This document shows, piece by piece, positions 52,721 to 62,367 of a DNA stretch of 64,000 nucleotides. Under the pieces are notes generated by a model that saw nothing but the letters and a program-made list of their open reading frames with translations, did no database searches and was not told the DNA's origin. A program made the position numbers and the translations under genes. Each line of letters starts with the position of its first letter. Within the stretch, counting starts at the first letter, position 1. Source of the DNA: Xanthomonas sp. NCPPB 1128 (GTDB taxonomy: Bacteria > Pseudomonadota > Gammaproteobacteria > Xanthomonadales > Xanthomonadaceae). The stretch is from NCBI RefSeq assembly GCF_001043115.1, contig NZ_LFME01000006.1:1-64000 (forward strand), in the 5' to 3' direction.

Positions 52721-53685
52721 AGGCCTCCAACATGCATGCTCTGCCACGGCGCCAATCCGGATTCAACCTGATCGAATTGATGATCTCGATGTTGCTCGGC
52801 CTGCTGGTGGTCGGCGCGGCGATCGGCATCTTCCTCTCCAACCGCCAGACCTATGCGGCGACCGAGGGGCTGAGCCGGATCCAGGAGTCGGCGCGGACCG
52901 GCTTCGAGATGATGGCGCAGGACATCCGCGAGGCCGGCGGCAATCCCTGCGATTCCGGATTGCCGGTGGCGAACGTCCTGAACAATCCGACGGCGAGCTG
53001 GTGGATGAATTGGGCGTTGCCGCTGACCGGTTACGAGAACAGCAACCCATCCGGCCTCACGCTCACGGCCGGAACCGACGCGATCCAGATCCTCTCCGCC
53101 GGTACCGGCGGCGCCACCGTGACCGCGCACAATGCCGCGACCCAGACCCTGGCCCTCAACGCCGCCGCCCCCGACCTGCACAGCAACGCGATCATGTTGT
53201 TGTGTGATCGCCAGCAACTGGCGGTGCTGCAGATGAGCAGCGTTTCCGGCACCACGGCCAGTTACGCAAGTGGTGGCCTCAATAGCTGCACGCGGCTCGG
53301 ACGTCTGCCGGGCGTGTGCGTCGCCGGCTCGAACAACTACACCTACGAGATCAACTCCATCCTGACCGAAGTGCGCGCCGTGCGCTGGTATGTGGCGGCC
53401 AGCAGCGGAGGAACCGGGGGCACCTCGCTGTATCAGGAAGTGATTGCGCCAGGCGGCGCGAGTCAGAAGAACGAAATTGCCGATGGCGTCACCGGTCTCC
53501 AGTTCAAGTACCTGTCCACCGGCGGCACTGCCTATGTCGATGCCAATGCCGTGGGCAACTGGGCCAATGTGATCGCGGTGCAGATCAGCATGACCGTCAG
53601 TTCCAACACTACGGCTGGCCCGGGGAAGACGCCGGCGACGCGGACCTTCAGCACGATCGTGAGCATCAGGAACCGGAACCCGTGA
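52717..53685 (+). CDS. pilW: Type IV pilus assembly protein PilW
   Basis: A 322-residue minor pilin. The prepilin motif is SGFNLIELMISMLLG (near residue 15), followed by RQTYAATEGLSRIQESARTGFE typical of PilW. It starts at GTG 52717 within the pilV stop and its own stop overlaps pilX. Confidence 0.92.
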   Translation: MKASNMHALPRRQSGFNLIELMISMLLGLLVVGAAIGIFLSNRQTYAATEGLSRIQESARTGFEMMAQDIREAGGNPCDSGLPVANVLNNPTASWWMNWALPLTGYENSNPSGLTLTAGTDAIQILSAGTGGATVTAHNAATQTLALNAAAPDLHSNAIMLLCDRQQLAVLQMSSVSGTTASYASGGLNSCTRLGRLPGVCVAGSNNYTYEINSILTEVRAVRWYVAASSGGTGGTSLYQEVIAPGGASQKNEIADGVTGLQFKYLSTGGTAYVDANAVGNWANVIAVQISMTVSSNTTAGPGKTPATRTFSTIVSIRNRNP

Positions 53686-54257
53686 ACATGTCTCCGTCGC
53701 CCCGCCGGCAGGCCGGCATCTCGCTCATCGTCGTGCTGCTGCTGTTGCTGGTGATGACCCTGCTGGGGTTGGCCGTGCTGCGCGGCACGCTGCTGCAGGA
53801 GCGCATGTCCTCCAACATGTACGACCGCAGCCTGGGCTTCCAGGCCGCCGAAGGCGCCTTGCGCGATGCGGAGAAGGCCATCCAGAACGCTGCCAAGTCT
53901 GGCAATACCATCGGCTTCAACTGTTCGTCGGGAACGACGGTATGTCCGGCCGTTCCCAGCAACACGTATACCGGCAATGCCTCCGGCTGCGCGCTGGGCG
54001 CCCAGGAGTGCTGGGTGGACGGCACGGTGAAGCCGACCGGCCAGGCGGTCCCGGCGCAGTACTACATCCAGTACCTGGGCCAGCGCACCAGCGAGGATCA
54101 GCTGGGCCTGGGCTCGAGCATCAACCAGAACCAGTACGGCGGCACCGGCGGTACCTCGCTGGAACACTACTACCGCGTCATCGCGCGCAGCGGCAATCCG
54201 GCCGCGTCCGGCGGCCGGGCCATCGTCGTGCTGCAGACCAACGTCACCGTCAAGTAA
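53682..54257 (+). CDS. pilX: Type IV pilus assembly protein PilX
   Basis: A 191-residue PilX-family minor pilin. The N-terminus QAGISLIVVLLLLLVMTLLGLAV lacks the classical Glu5 of pilins, as is normal for PilX/GspK-like members. The start is GTG 53682 overlapping pilW, with ATG 53688 two codons inside. It is followed after nine bases by pilY1. Confidence 0.9.
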   Translation: MNMSPSPRRQAGISLIVVLLLLLVMTLLGLAVLRGTLLQERMSSNMYDRSLGFQAAEGALRDAEKAIQNAAKSGNTIGFNCSSGTTVCPAVPSNTYTGNASGCALGAQECWVDGTVKPTGQAVPAQYYIQYLGQRTSEDQLGLGSSINQNQYGGTGGTSLEHYYRVIARSGNPAASGGRAIVVLQTNVTVK

Positions 54258-54266
54258 GGGCCTCTT

Positions 54267-57200
54267 ATGACCAGTCGAGCGAAGAAGACGACGTACCGGG
54301 ACTGGCTCCTTGCCGTGGTGGCCGGTGTGTTCATCGGTACCGTCGGCGGCGCCGGCGCCGATGTGGATGTTTCGCAGTCGCCGCTGTACGTTGGCAGCGA
54401 CGTGCCGGGCAACCTAGCGTTCGTGCCGTCGGTGGAATTTCCGACGGTGATCAGCAAGGCGAATCTGTCCGATACCTATTCGACCACAAGTAGGTTCGTC
54501 GGCTACTTCGATTCTGAGAAATGCTACAAGTACCACTATAGCGACGATGAAACTGATCGTTATTTTTATCCGGTCAGCCTGCTGGGCAACAATCCGAGCA
54601 GCTACGCCTGCTCCGGCACGGGCGTGTGGGCGGGCAACTTCCTCAACTGGGCTGCGACCCAGACCATTGACCCGTTTCGTTCTGCGCTGACTGGCGGCTA
54701 TCGCGCGCGCGACACCGCGACAGAGACGATTCTGGAAAAGGCGGTTTCGGATCATGAGGGGAAAACAAATTTTCCGCGGCGTTACATCAATAATAATCCC
54801 ACGCTCATTGCTGGTGCTACTCCGGCAAGTTGGCGGAACTTCGGAATGCGCATCGATGGGCTAGGCGTTGCTGGAGTGGGGCGCGGCAACCAGATGAATT
54901 TCGCGGCAACTAATCTTGATGGTGCGTCTACTCGCGCTATTCCATATAATCCAAGCAAGCATTCGTTGGATGGTAGTCTTATCAGGGCTGATGGCTCTCC
55001 CTGTTTGGTCGCTATTCTTGGTTGCGCGCCCGATACCAACTATATCTTCGAAGTGTCGGTTCGAGTCAAGGTCTGCGATGCCAGTCTGGGCAAGGCATAC
55101 CTCGAAGATAATTGCGTGGCCTATCCTAATGGCAATTACAAGCCGGAAGGTTTGATTCAGCAATACTCTAATCGAATTCGGTATAGTATTTTTGGTTACA
55201 AGAATGTGGATATCCAGCAGGGCGATGGTGCCGACTCTGGAATTCTGCGCGCCAAGCAAAAGTTTGTAGGTCCTTACACCTACAATCCTGACGAGGGTCG
55301 TCTGGCTAATGCGGCGAGGGAGTGGGATCCACAGACGGGTGTGATTTATCAAAATCCGGATGTCGCCGATGCTGCTGCCACTACGGCGATGGTGGGCGCC
55401 AGCAATCCAATCGTCAATAGTGGTGTCATTAATTATCTGAATAAATTTGGGCAATTAAACACCGGAAAGAATGTCAAATCGTACGATGATGTTAGTGAGT
55501 TATACTATGCGGCAATTCGATATTTCAAGCATCAAGGAAATATTGCGGCTTACTCGTCGCTGACCGGTAACTCTTTGGTTAGGTACCAGCAAGCCGACGG
55601 CTTTCCGGTTATCACCAATTGGAATGATCCTATCTCTTATCGTTGTCAGGTCAACGTGATTCTGGGTATTGGCGATACCAATACGCATTACGATAAAAAT
55701 CTGCCGGGTAATGGCAGCAATCTCACTGGCGAGCCAAGTAAGCCGCCGGAAGTGGCGAGCGACACCTCGGTCGACGTGCTGGCACGTATGCGCCAGATAT
55801 GGCGCAAGGAAGGCTTCAACGCGACTGATGCTGCGAGCCGGGCGGTTACCAGTTCGTTCAACGGTAACGGCAATTCCGCCTATATCGCGGCACTCGCCTA
55901 CGATGCGCACACCAAGGATTTGCGTCCCGACACTGCTAGCGACGGATTGCCTGGCAAGCAGACCCTGTCTACGCACTGGGTCGACGTGGTGGAGTATGGT
56001 GATTACAAGGCGCCAAATACTAATCAGTACTGGTTGACTGCGAAATATGGCGGTTTTCAGGTGCCAGAAGGTTACGATCCGGATACCAATCTTGATGCTT
56101 TAGCTGACTCCACCTGGTGGGACGGTAACTCCTACGTCAATGGCAGTGCCAGCTACAAGCAGCCGAACAATTATTACATCGCTGCCGACGCGGAAAAGAT
56201 GGTGGCCAGCCTGCGCCAGGCGTTCGAGCGCATCCTGGAGGAGATGAAGGGGTCTGCGGCGTCCCTCGCCAGCAACACGACCAAGCTGGAAGCGGGCGCG
56301 CGGACGTACCAGTCGGTGTTCTACAGCGGTACCTGGCGTGGCGACGTGGTGGCGTACGACGTCAACCAGACCACCGGCGCCCTGACGCAAGCGTGGAGCG
56401 CGAGCGCGCAGTTCCCGGCCTGGGATGCCCGGACGATCAAGTTCGTCAACTCGAGCGGGAATCTGGACAATTTCGCTTACGGAAGGCTTTCCGGAACACC
56501 GTTGTCGTCCGCGACGCAGAACCAGATCAACTATCTGCGTGGCGACCGTTCGCAGGAGAAGGCCAACGGTGGCATTCTGCGTACCCGTACCGGCATCCTG
56601 GGCGACATCGTCAATTCGCAGCCGGTCTACGTGGGAGCGCCCAACCCGCGCCTGTACACGACCGCGACGTTCAACGGTGCCAGCACCTACGCCTCCTTCG
56701 CCGCGGCCAAGTCGACGCGCGCGCCGATGATCTATGTCGGTGCCAATGACGGCATGCTGCATGGGTTCGATGCCAGCACCGGTGCGGAAAAGTTCGCCTT
56801 CGTGCCGAAGGCGGCGATGACCGGGTTGCTCGACTACACCGATCCGAACTACCAGCACCGCTATTACGTGGACGGCGAGCTCACCGTGTCGGACGTCTAC
56901 TCCGGGAGCGGCTGGCGCTCGGTGCTGGTCGGCACCATGGGGCGGGGCGGCAAGGGCATGTTCGCGCTGGATGTCACCGACCCCAACAACATCACCGTGC
57001 TGTGGGACAAGACCTCCACGACCACCGACCTCGTCGGGCTGGGCAACAATCTCGGCAAGCCGATCATCGGGCAGCTCGCCAACGGCCAGTGGTACGCGAT
57101 GCTCGGCAATGGCCCCAACAGCACTGGCGATTCGGCCGATCTCATCCTGGTGAATGCCATGACCGGCGTGTCGAGCCGCATCCAGACCGGGTCGAGCGGC

Positions 57201-58037
57201 AACAATGGCCTGTCCGGTGTATTGGCCTGGTCGTCCAACAACGATTTCATCGTCGATCGTCTGTATGCAGGCGATCTCAACGGCAATCTTTGGCGGTTCG
57301 ACATGACCGGCGCGAACGGGACGCCGCGCAGGCTGTTCTCCGCCAGCTATGGGGCCAAGGCGCAGCCGATCACCGCTGCGCCCACGGCGGCGAAGGATCC
57401 CGCGACGGGATTGACCTGGGTGTTCTTCGGGACCGGCAAATACCTGTCCAGCGGCGATCTTGGCAACAAGGACGTGCAGAGCTGGTATGGCCTGATCGAT
57501 CGCGGCAACACCATTCCCTCCAATCGCGCCAGCCTGAACAAGGTGAACATCCTGCAGGAAGGCACGGTCAATGGCTTTGCCGTGCGCGTCATCGAGGACA
57601 AGCCCAGCGCCGGGACGGACGGCTGGTACATGGACCTGGTGTCGCCGCCAGGCACGACGCCGCAGGGCGAGCGCATGGTGGTCTCCAACTTCTTCCAGGG
57701 CACGGCGTTGATCGGCACGACGCGCATCCCGGATTCGGGCGACGTGTGCAGCCCCAGCGGCAAGGGCTTCGTGATGGCGATCAATCCGTTCACCGGTGGC
57801 CGGCTGTCGCAATCCTTCTTCGATTTGGACGGCAGCGGCGGATCCAGCACCGGCGATACACTGAATGGCACCCCCGTCTCCGGCATCGGCCTGGACAGCA
57901 GCCCCAACAGCCCGATCTTCATCGGCAACCAGATGCAGATCGCATTGGACAACGCCAGTACGACCACACTCGGTACCAACAGCAGCGCGCTCAGCATGAA
58001 GCGTGTGTCCTGGCGTGAACTCCTGAGGAACAATTGA
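54267..58037 (+). CDS. pilY1: PilY1-type pilus tip adhesin/biogenesis factor
   Basis: A 1256-residue exported protein. Signal peptide to about residue 31, a variable N-terminal region to about 640, and the conserved PilY1 beta-propeller C-terminus (about 660-1230; [27 protein letters not shown]). Just before the last motif, SSNNDFIVD resembles the calcium loop but has Ser at the first position. No von Willebrand DxSxS motif is evident. DNA between about 54480 and 56170 is far richer in A+T (line 55441-55500 counts 35% GC) than the 3' half (57061-57120 counts 65%), a sign of an exchanged adhesin domain. Confidence 0.93.
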   Translation: MTSRAKKTTYRDWLLAVVAGVFIGTVGGAGADVDVSQSPLYVGSDVPGNLAFVPSVEFPTVISKANLSDTYSTTSRFVGYFDSEKCYKYHYSDDETDRYFYPVSLLGNNPSSYACSGTGVWAGNFLNWAATQTIDPFRSALTGGYRARDTATETILEKAVSDHEGKTNFPRRYINNNPTLIAGATPASWRNFGMRIDGLGVAGVGRGNQMNFAATNLDGASTRAIPYNPSKHSLDGSLIRADGSPCLVAILGCAPDTNYIFEVSVRVKVCDASLGKAYLEDNCVAYPNGNYKPEGLIQQYSNRIRYSIFGYKNVDIQQGDGADSGILRAKQKFVGPYTYNPDEGRLANAAREWDPQTGVIYQNPDVADAAATTAMVGASNPIVNSGVINYLNKFGQLNTGKNVKSYDDVSELYYAAIRYFKHQGNIAAYSSLTGNSLVRYQQADGFPVITNWNDPISYRCQVNVILGIGDTNTHYDKNLPGNGSNLTGEPSKPPEVASDTSVDVLARMRQIWRKEGFNATDAASRAVTSSFNGNGNSAYIAALAYDAHTKDLRPDTASDGLPGKQTLSTHWVDVVEYGDYKAPNTNQYWLTAKYGGFQVPEGYDPDTNLDALADSTWWDGNSYVNGSASYKQPNNYYIAADAEKMVASLRQAFERILEEMKGSAASLASNTTKLEAGARTYQSVFYSGTWRGDVVAYDVNQTTGALTQAWSASAQFPAWDARTIKFVNSSGNLDNFAYGRLSGTPLSSATQNQINYLRGDRSQEKANGGILRTRTGILGDIVNSQPVYVGAPNPRLYTTATFNGASTYASFAAAKSTRAPMIYVGANDGMLHGFDASTGAEKFAFVPKAAMTGLLDYTDPNYQHRYYVDGELTVSDVYSGSGWRSVLVGTMGRGGKGMFALDVTDPNNITVLWDKTSTTTDLVGLGNNLGKPIIGQLANGQWYAMLGNGPNSTGDSADLILVNAMTGVSSRIQTGSSGNNGLSGVLAWSSNNDFIVDRLYAGDLNGNLWRFDMTGANGTPRRLFSASYGAKAQPITAAPTAAKDPATGLTWVFFGTGKYLSSGDLGNKDVQSWYGLIDRGNTIPSNRASLNKVNILQEGTVNGFAVRVIEDKPSAGTDGWYMDLVSPPGTTPQGERMVVSNFFQGTALIGTTRIPDSGDVCSPSGKGFVMAINPFTGGRLSQSFFDLDGSGGSSTGDTLNGTPVSGIGLDSSPNSPIFIGNQMQIALDNASTTTLGTNSSALSMKRVSWRELLRNN

Positions 58038-58456
58038 TGCGACATTTCTCCTTTCCGGCCCGCCGGCAGCGCGGCTTCACCCTGATCGAGCTGATGATCG
58101 TGGTCGCGATCGTGGGCGTTCTGGCGGCGATCGCCTTCGCCAGCTATCAGTCGCATATCGTCAAATCGCGCCGCTCCGCCGCGTCCGTGTGCCTGCAGCA
58201 AGGCGCGCAGGTGATCGAGCGTTACTACACGACCAACATGACCTACGTGGGCGTCCCCAGGCCTCAATGCGGAACCGATGCCGTGCAGTTCTACAACGTC
58301 GATTTCACCGGGACGCCAACCGCCAATGCGTTCAAGCTGACCGCAACGCCGACCGGTCCGCAGTTGGCCAAGGACACACAGTGCGGTTCGCTGAGCATCG
58401 ACCAGAAGGGTGCGCGTACTACATCCACCGGTGCGGGCGAGGGCACCTGCTGGTAA
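58037..58456 (+). CDS. pilE: Type IV pilin-like protein PilE
   Basis: A 139-residue pilin with RGFTLIELMIVVAIVGVLAAIA after a 13-residue leader and the Glu5 in place. The short C-terminal domain has three Cys. ATG 58037 shares a base with the pilY1 stop (TGATG) and GAGG precedes it. Its place at the end of the minor-pilin operon matches PilE of Pseudomonas and Xanthomonas, a minor pilin. Confidence 0.92.
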   Translation: MRHFSFPARRQRGFTLIELMIVVAIVGVLAAIAFASYQSHIVKSRRSAASVCLQQGAQVIERYYTTNMTYVGVPRPQCGTDAVQFYNVDFTGTPTANAFKLTATPTGPQLAKDTQCGSLSIDQKGARTTSTGAGEGTCW

Positions 58457-58542
58457 GCCGGTCGGCGCGGGGGCCAAGGCGGTGAAGATCTGGCCCCAGG
58501 CCCTTGCCATGCCCGACAGGCCTCTATACAATGCGCCTCCCC

Positions 58543-58619
58543 GCCCGAATAGCTCAGCCGGTTAGAGCACTTGACTGTTAATCAGGGGGTCGTTGGTTCG
58601 AGTCCAACTTCGGGCGCCA
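58543..58619 (+). tRNA. tRNA-Asn (GTT)
   Basis: A 77-nt cloverleaf: acceptor GCCCGAA pairs with TTCGGGC, the anticodon loop reads CTGTTAA with anticodon GTT, the T-arm has GTTCGAGTC, and CCA is encoded. A TATACAAT-like -10 lies at about 58525. Confidence 0.97.
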
Positions 58620-58624
58620 AATCC

Positions 58625-58660
58625 GCAAAGGCCGCGAGCAATCGCGGCCTTTGCTTTTGT
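58625..58660 (+). terminator. Rho-independent terminator after tRNA-Asn
   Basis: GCAAAGGCCGCGA (58625-58637), loop GCAA, TCGCGGCCTTTGC (58642-58654), then TTTTGT. A perfect 13-bp stem. It lies four bases before the stop of the convergent pseudopilin gene and may serve both strands. Confidence 0.92.
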
Positions 58661-58663
58661 GCG

Positions 58664-59200
58664 TCAGTCCGGCGTCCGGCAGGGCATCGGTTCCGTCGCT
58701 TTTCGCGTGCGGATACGTCCAGTGTTGTTCACCACCACCGCGGCGCGTAGCCAGCCCCGCTCGCAGATGTTGACGGTCAGGTTGCTGCCGGCGCTGCGGC
58801 CATCGGGGAGGAAGCGGATCGAGGGCCGGCCTTGGTTGGAGCGCAGGACCAGGTCGCCGGCGCCCGGTGCGCTGCCTTCGCTGAGGATGCTGTCCGGCGC
58901 GGTGGGCTGGCCTTGCCGTTCCGGGTCGCGGAACACCAGCCAGCCGTGGCTCCAGTCGCTGTCGCTGCGGCAACTGCCGTCTCCATTGGACGGGCAGGCG
59001 CTGACCGGGACGCCGAAACTGATGGCGCTGCTGCGTGCCAGGGCGAAGTGCGCGCTCAGTTGGTGCGTGGCGGCCGTCAAGCGCTGGTTCGCCAACAGTT
59101 CGCGGAATGCCGGCAGGCCGATGCCCGCGACCAGGCAGATCACCACCATCACGATCATCGCCTCGAGCAATGTGTAGCCTTTGACCGCAGCGTTCCGCAT
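58664..59200 (-). CDS. FimT/GspH-type pseudopilin (second copy)
   Basis: A 178-residue prepilin-like protein. The cleavage motif is KGYTLLEAMIVMVVICLVAG (Gly near residue 8), followed by LPAFRELLANQRLTAATHQL, a FimT hallmark. The C-terminal GspH domain has four Cys. It is distinct from the copy at 51658 and sits on the other strand beyond tRNA-Asn. ATG 59200. Confidence 0.88.
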   Translation of the reverse strand: MRNAAVKGYTLLEAMIVMVVICLVAGIGLPAFRELLANQRLTAATHQLSAHFALARSSAISFGVPVSACPSNGDGSCRSDSDWSHGWLVFRDPERQGQPTAPDSILSEGSAPGAGDLVLRSNQGRPSIRFLPDGRSAGSNLTVNICERGWLRAAVVVNNTGRIRTRKATEPMPCRTPD

Positions 59201-59347
59201 GTCCGTCGTCTCCCAGTGCGAGGCCGCCAGTCTCGCGGCGGGGCGTCAGGGCTTGAATGAGGGGGTTGTGCGTTCCCATGTAGGAAATCTCCCTGGCGCG
59301 GGGTCGGCCGACACTGTCGGCCTCGCTCTTCACCTTGAGGCTTGTGC

Positions 59348-61378
<2,031 letters not shown>

Positions 61379-61473
61379 GCGAGCCGCAGCGGCCGATACG
61401 TGGACGGGTATTGTTCTTGTGCGCCAGGTGGGCTAAGATTCGCGCCCCTGCAGCGGTGCGCCGCGGCAGAGAA

Positions 61474-61548
61474 GGGCGGTTAGCTCAGCGGTAGAGCACT
61501 ACCTTGACATGGTAGGGGTCACAGGTTCGAACCCTGTACCGCCCACCA
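61474..61548 (+). tRNA. tRNA-Val (GAC)
   Basis: A 75-nt cloverleaf: acceptor GGGCGGT with ACCGCCC, anticodon stem CTACC/GGTAG with loop TTGACAT (anticodon GAC), T-loop GGTTCGAACC, encoded CCA. Confidence 0.97.
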
Positions 61549-61607
61549 CTTGAAACCCATGAAGCACAGCGGTTTCGGTGGATAGATCATCACTTCGCAC
61601 ATTCTTG

Positions 61608-61647
61608 ATTGACCCCGCACTGACCTCAAGTCACGCAGTGGGTCAAT
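61608..61647. repeat. Imperfect inverted repeat after tRNA-Val
   Basis: ATTGACCC...TGAC (61608-61624) and GTCA...GGGTCAAT (61630-61647) pair around a short loop. The 309-bp gap between tRNA-Val and the small gene also contains the tRNA-like remnant and a terminator, but no other gene I can support. Confidence 0.55.
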
Positions 61648-61669
61648 TCGTGAGCTAGGCGTTTTACAA

Positions 61670-61700
61670 GGTAGGTTAATTCGACCCTGCACCGCTCGCT
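61670..61700 (+). other. Degenerate tRNA-Val 3'-end remnant
   Basis: GGTAGG, then TTCGACCCTGCACCGCTCGC, resembles the 3' half of the tRNA-Val upstream (GGTAGGGG... TTCGAACCCTGTACCGCCCA). It has no cloverleaf. It may be a decayed tandem tRNA or the far att site of a past integration at the tRNA gene. Confidence 0.4.
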
Positions 61701-61730
61701 ACAACGCGAGAAGCGAACGTGGACACGACG

Positions 61731-61755
61731 AAGCCGGCGCAAGCCGGCTTTTTTG
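61731..61755 (+). terminator. Rho-independent terminator
   Basis: AGCCGGC (61732-61738), GCAA, GCCGGCT (61743-61749), then TTTTT. It would end transcripts from the tRNA-Val region. Confidence 0.88.
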
Positions 61756-61857
61756 TGCCTGAGGCGCGGCCACGAGTGGCCCGGAGGCAGGCCGCTGGCC
61801 GCGCGGCCGGGCTTGCTTTAGCATCCGAGCGAATGATCAGGCGAGGAGGCCAGGCGC

Positions 61858-62115
61858 ATGGTGGAATACCATCATACGGTGCAAGTCAAAGGACGCTACC
61901 AGCTCGTGGCGTTGACCCGGGAGCCGGAATACAGCCCGGCCAACGTGGTGGGCTATGCGGTGACCACCGACGGCGGCGCGCGCGTGGATCCGCACGACAT
62001 GTCCTGGGACGAGGCGCGGGTCTTCCTGGATACCCTGGTCGAGCGCGATCGGGACGCGGTCAGCGCGGAAAAGAAGCCGTCGCGGAACAAGCCGAGCACG
62101 CGGCAGCGCCGATAG
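61858..62115 (+). CDS. Small hypothetical protein (85 residues)
   Basis: An 85-residue soluble protein with a folded-looking core (YQLVALTREPEYSPANVVGYAV, then MSWDEARVFLDTLVERDRD) and a basic tail (KKPSRNKPSTRQRR). ATG 61858 has GGAGG about nine bases upstream, a strong ribosome site. It precedes virD4 by 252 bp on the same strand. I do not recognise the family; no signal peptide or helix is present. Confidence 0.72.
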   Translation: MVEYHHTVQVKGRYQLVALTREPEYSPANVVGYAVTTDGGARVDPHDMSWDEARVFLDTLVERDRDAVSAEKKPSRNKPSTRQRR

Positions 62116-62330
62116 AACGCAAGATGCGCGTCGAGGCAAGGGCGCCGCCCGTCTGGGTCATGGACGAGGCGGGCCGGAGCCATGGTGGTGCCCAGCCCCA
62201 TCGGGGCCATGGCATCCGTGGCGGCGCAGCCCGCCAATCGTGGGCCGGCTCCGGGCCGAGGCTGCACCCCACACCCGATCTCGCCATGCAGACTGCCTGC
62301 GCAGGTCGTCGCAAAGTGCGGAACTCGCTC

Positions 62331-62360
62331 TAGAATATTCGCCAGGATGGATCAGGGAGG
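62331..62360 (+). promoter_or_regulatory. Candidate -10 and Shine-Dalgarno of virD4
   Basis: TAGAATATT at 62331-62339 is a plausible extended AT-rich -10, and AGGGAGG at 62354-62360 lies seven bases before TTG 62368, which fixes the start. The rest of the 252-bp gap to the small gene holds nothing assigned. Confidence 0.45.
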
Positions 62361-62367
62361 ATAGGGC

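Noticed and set aside
62116-62367. A gene between the small 85-residue protein and virD4
   Set aside because: Short frames there have no ribosome site and no recognisable content; the segment is better read as leader DNA for virD4.
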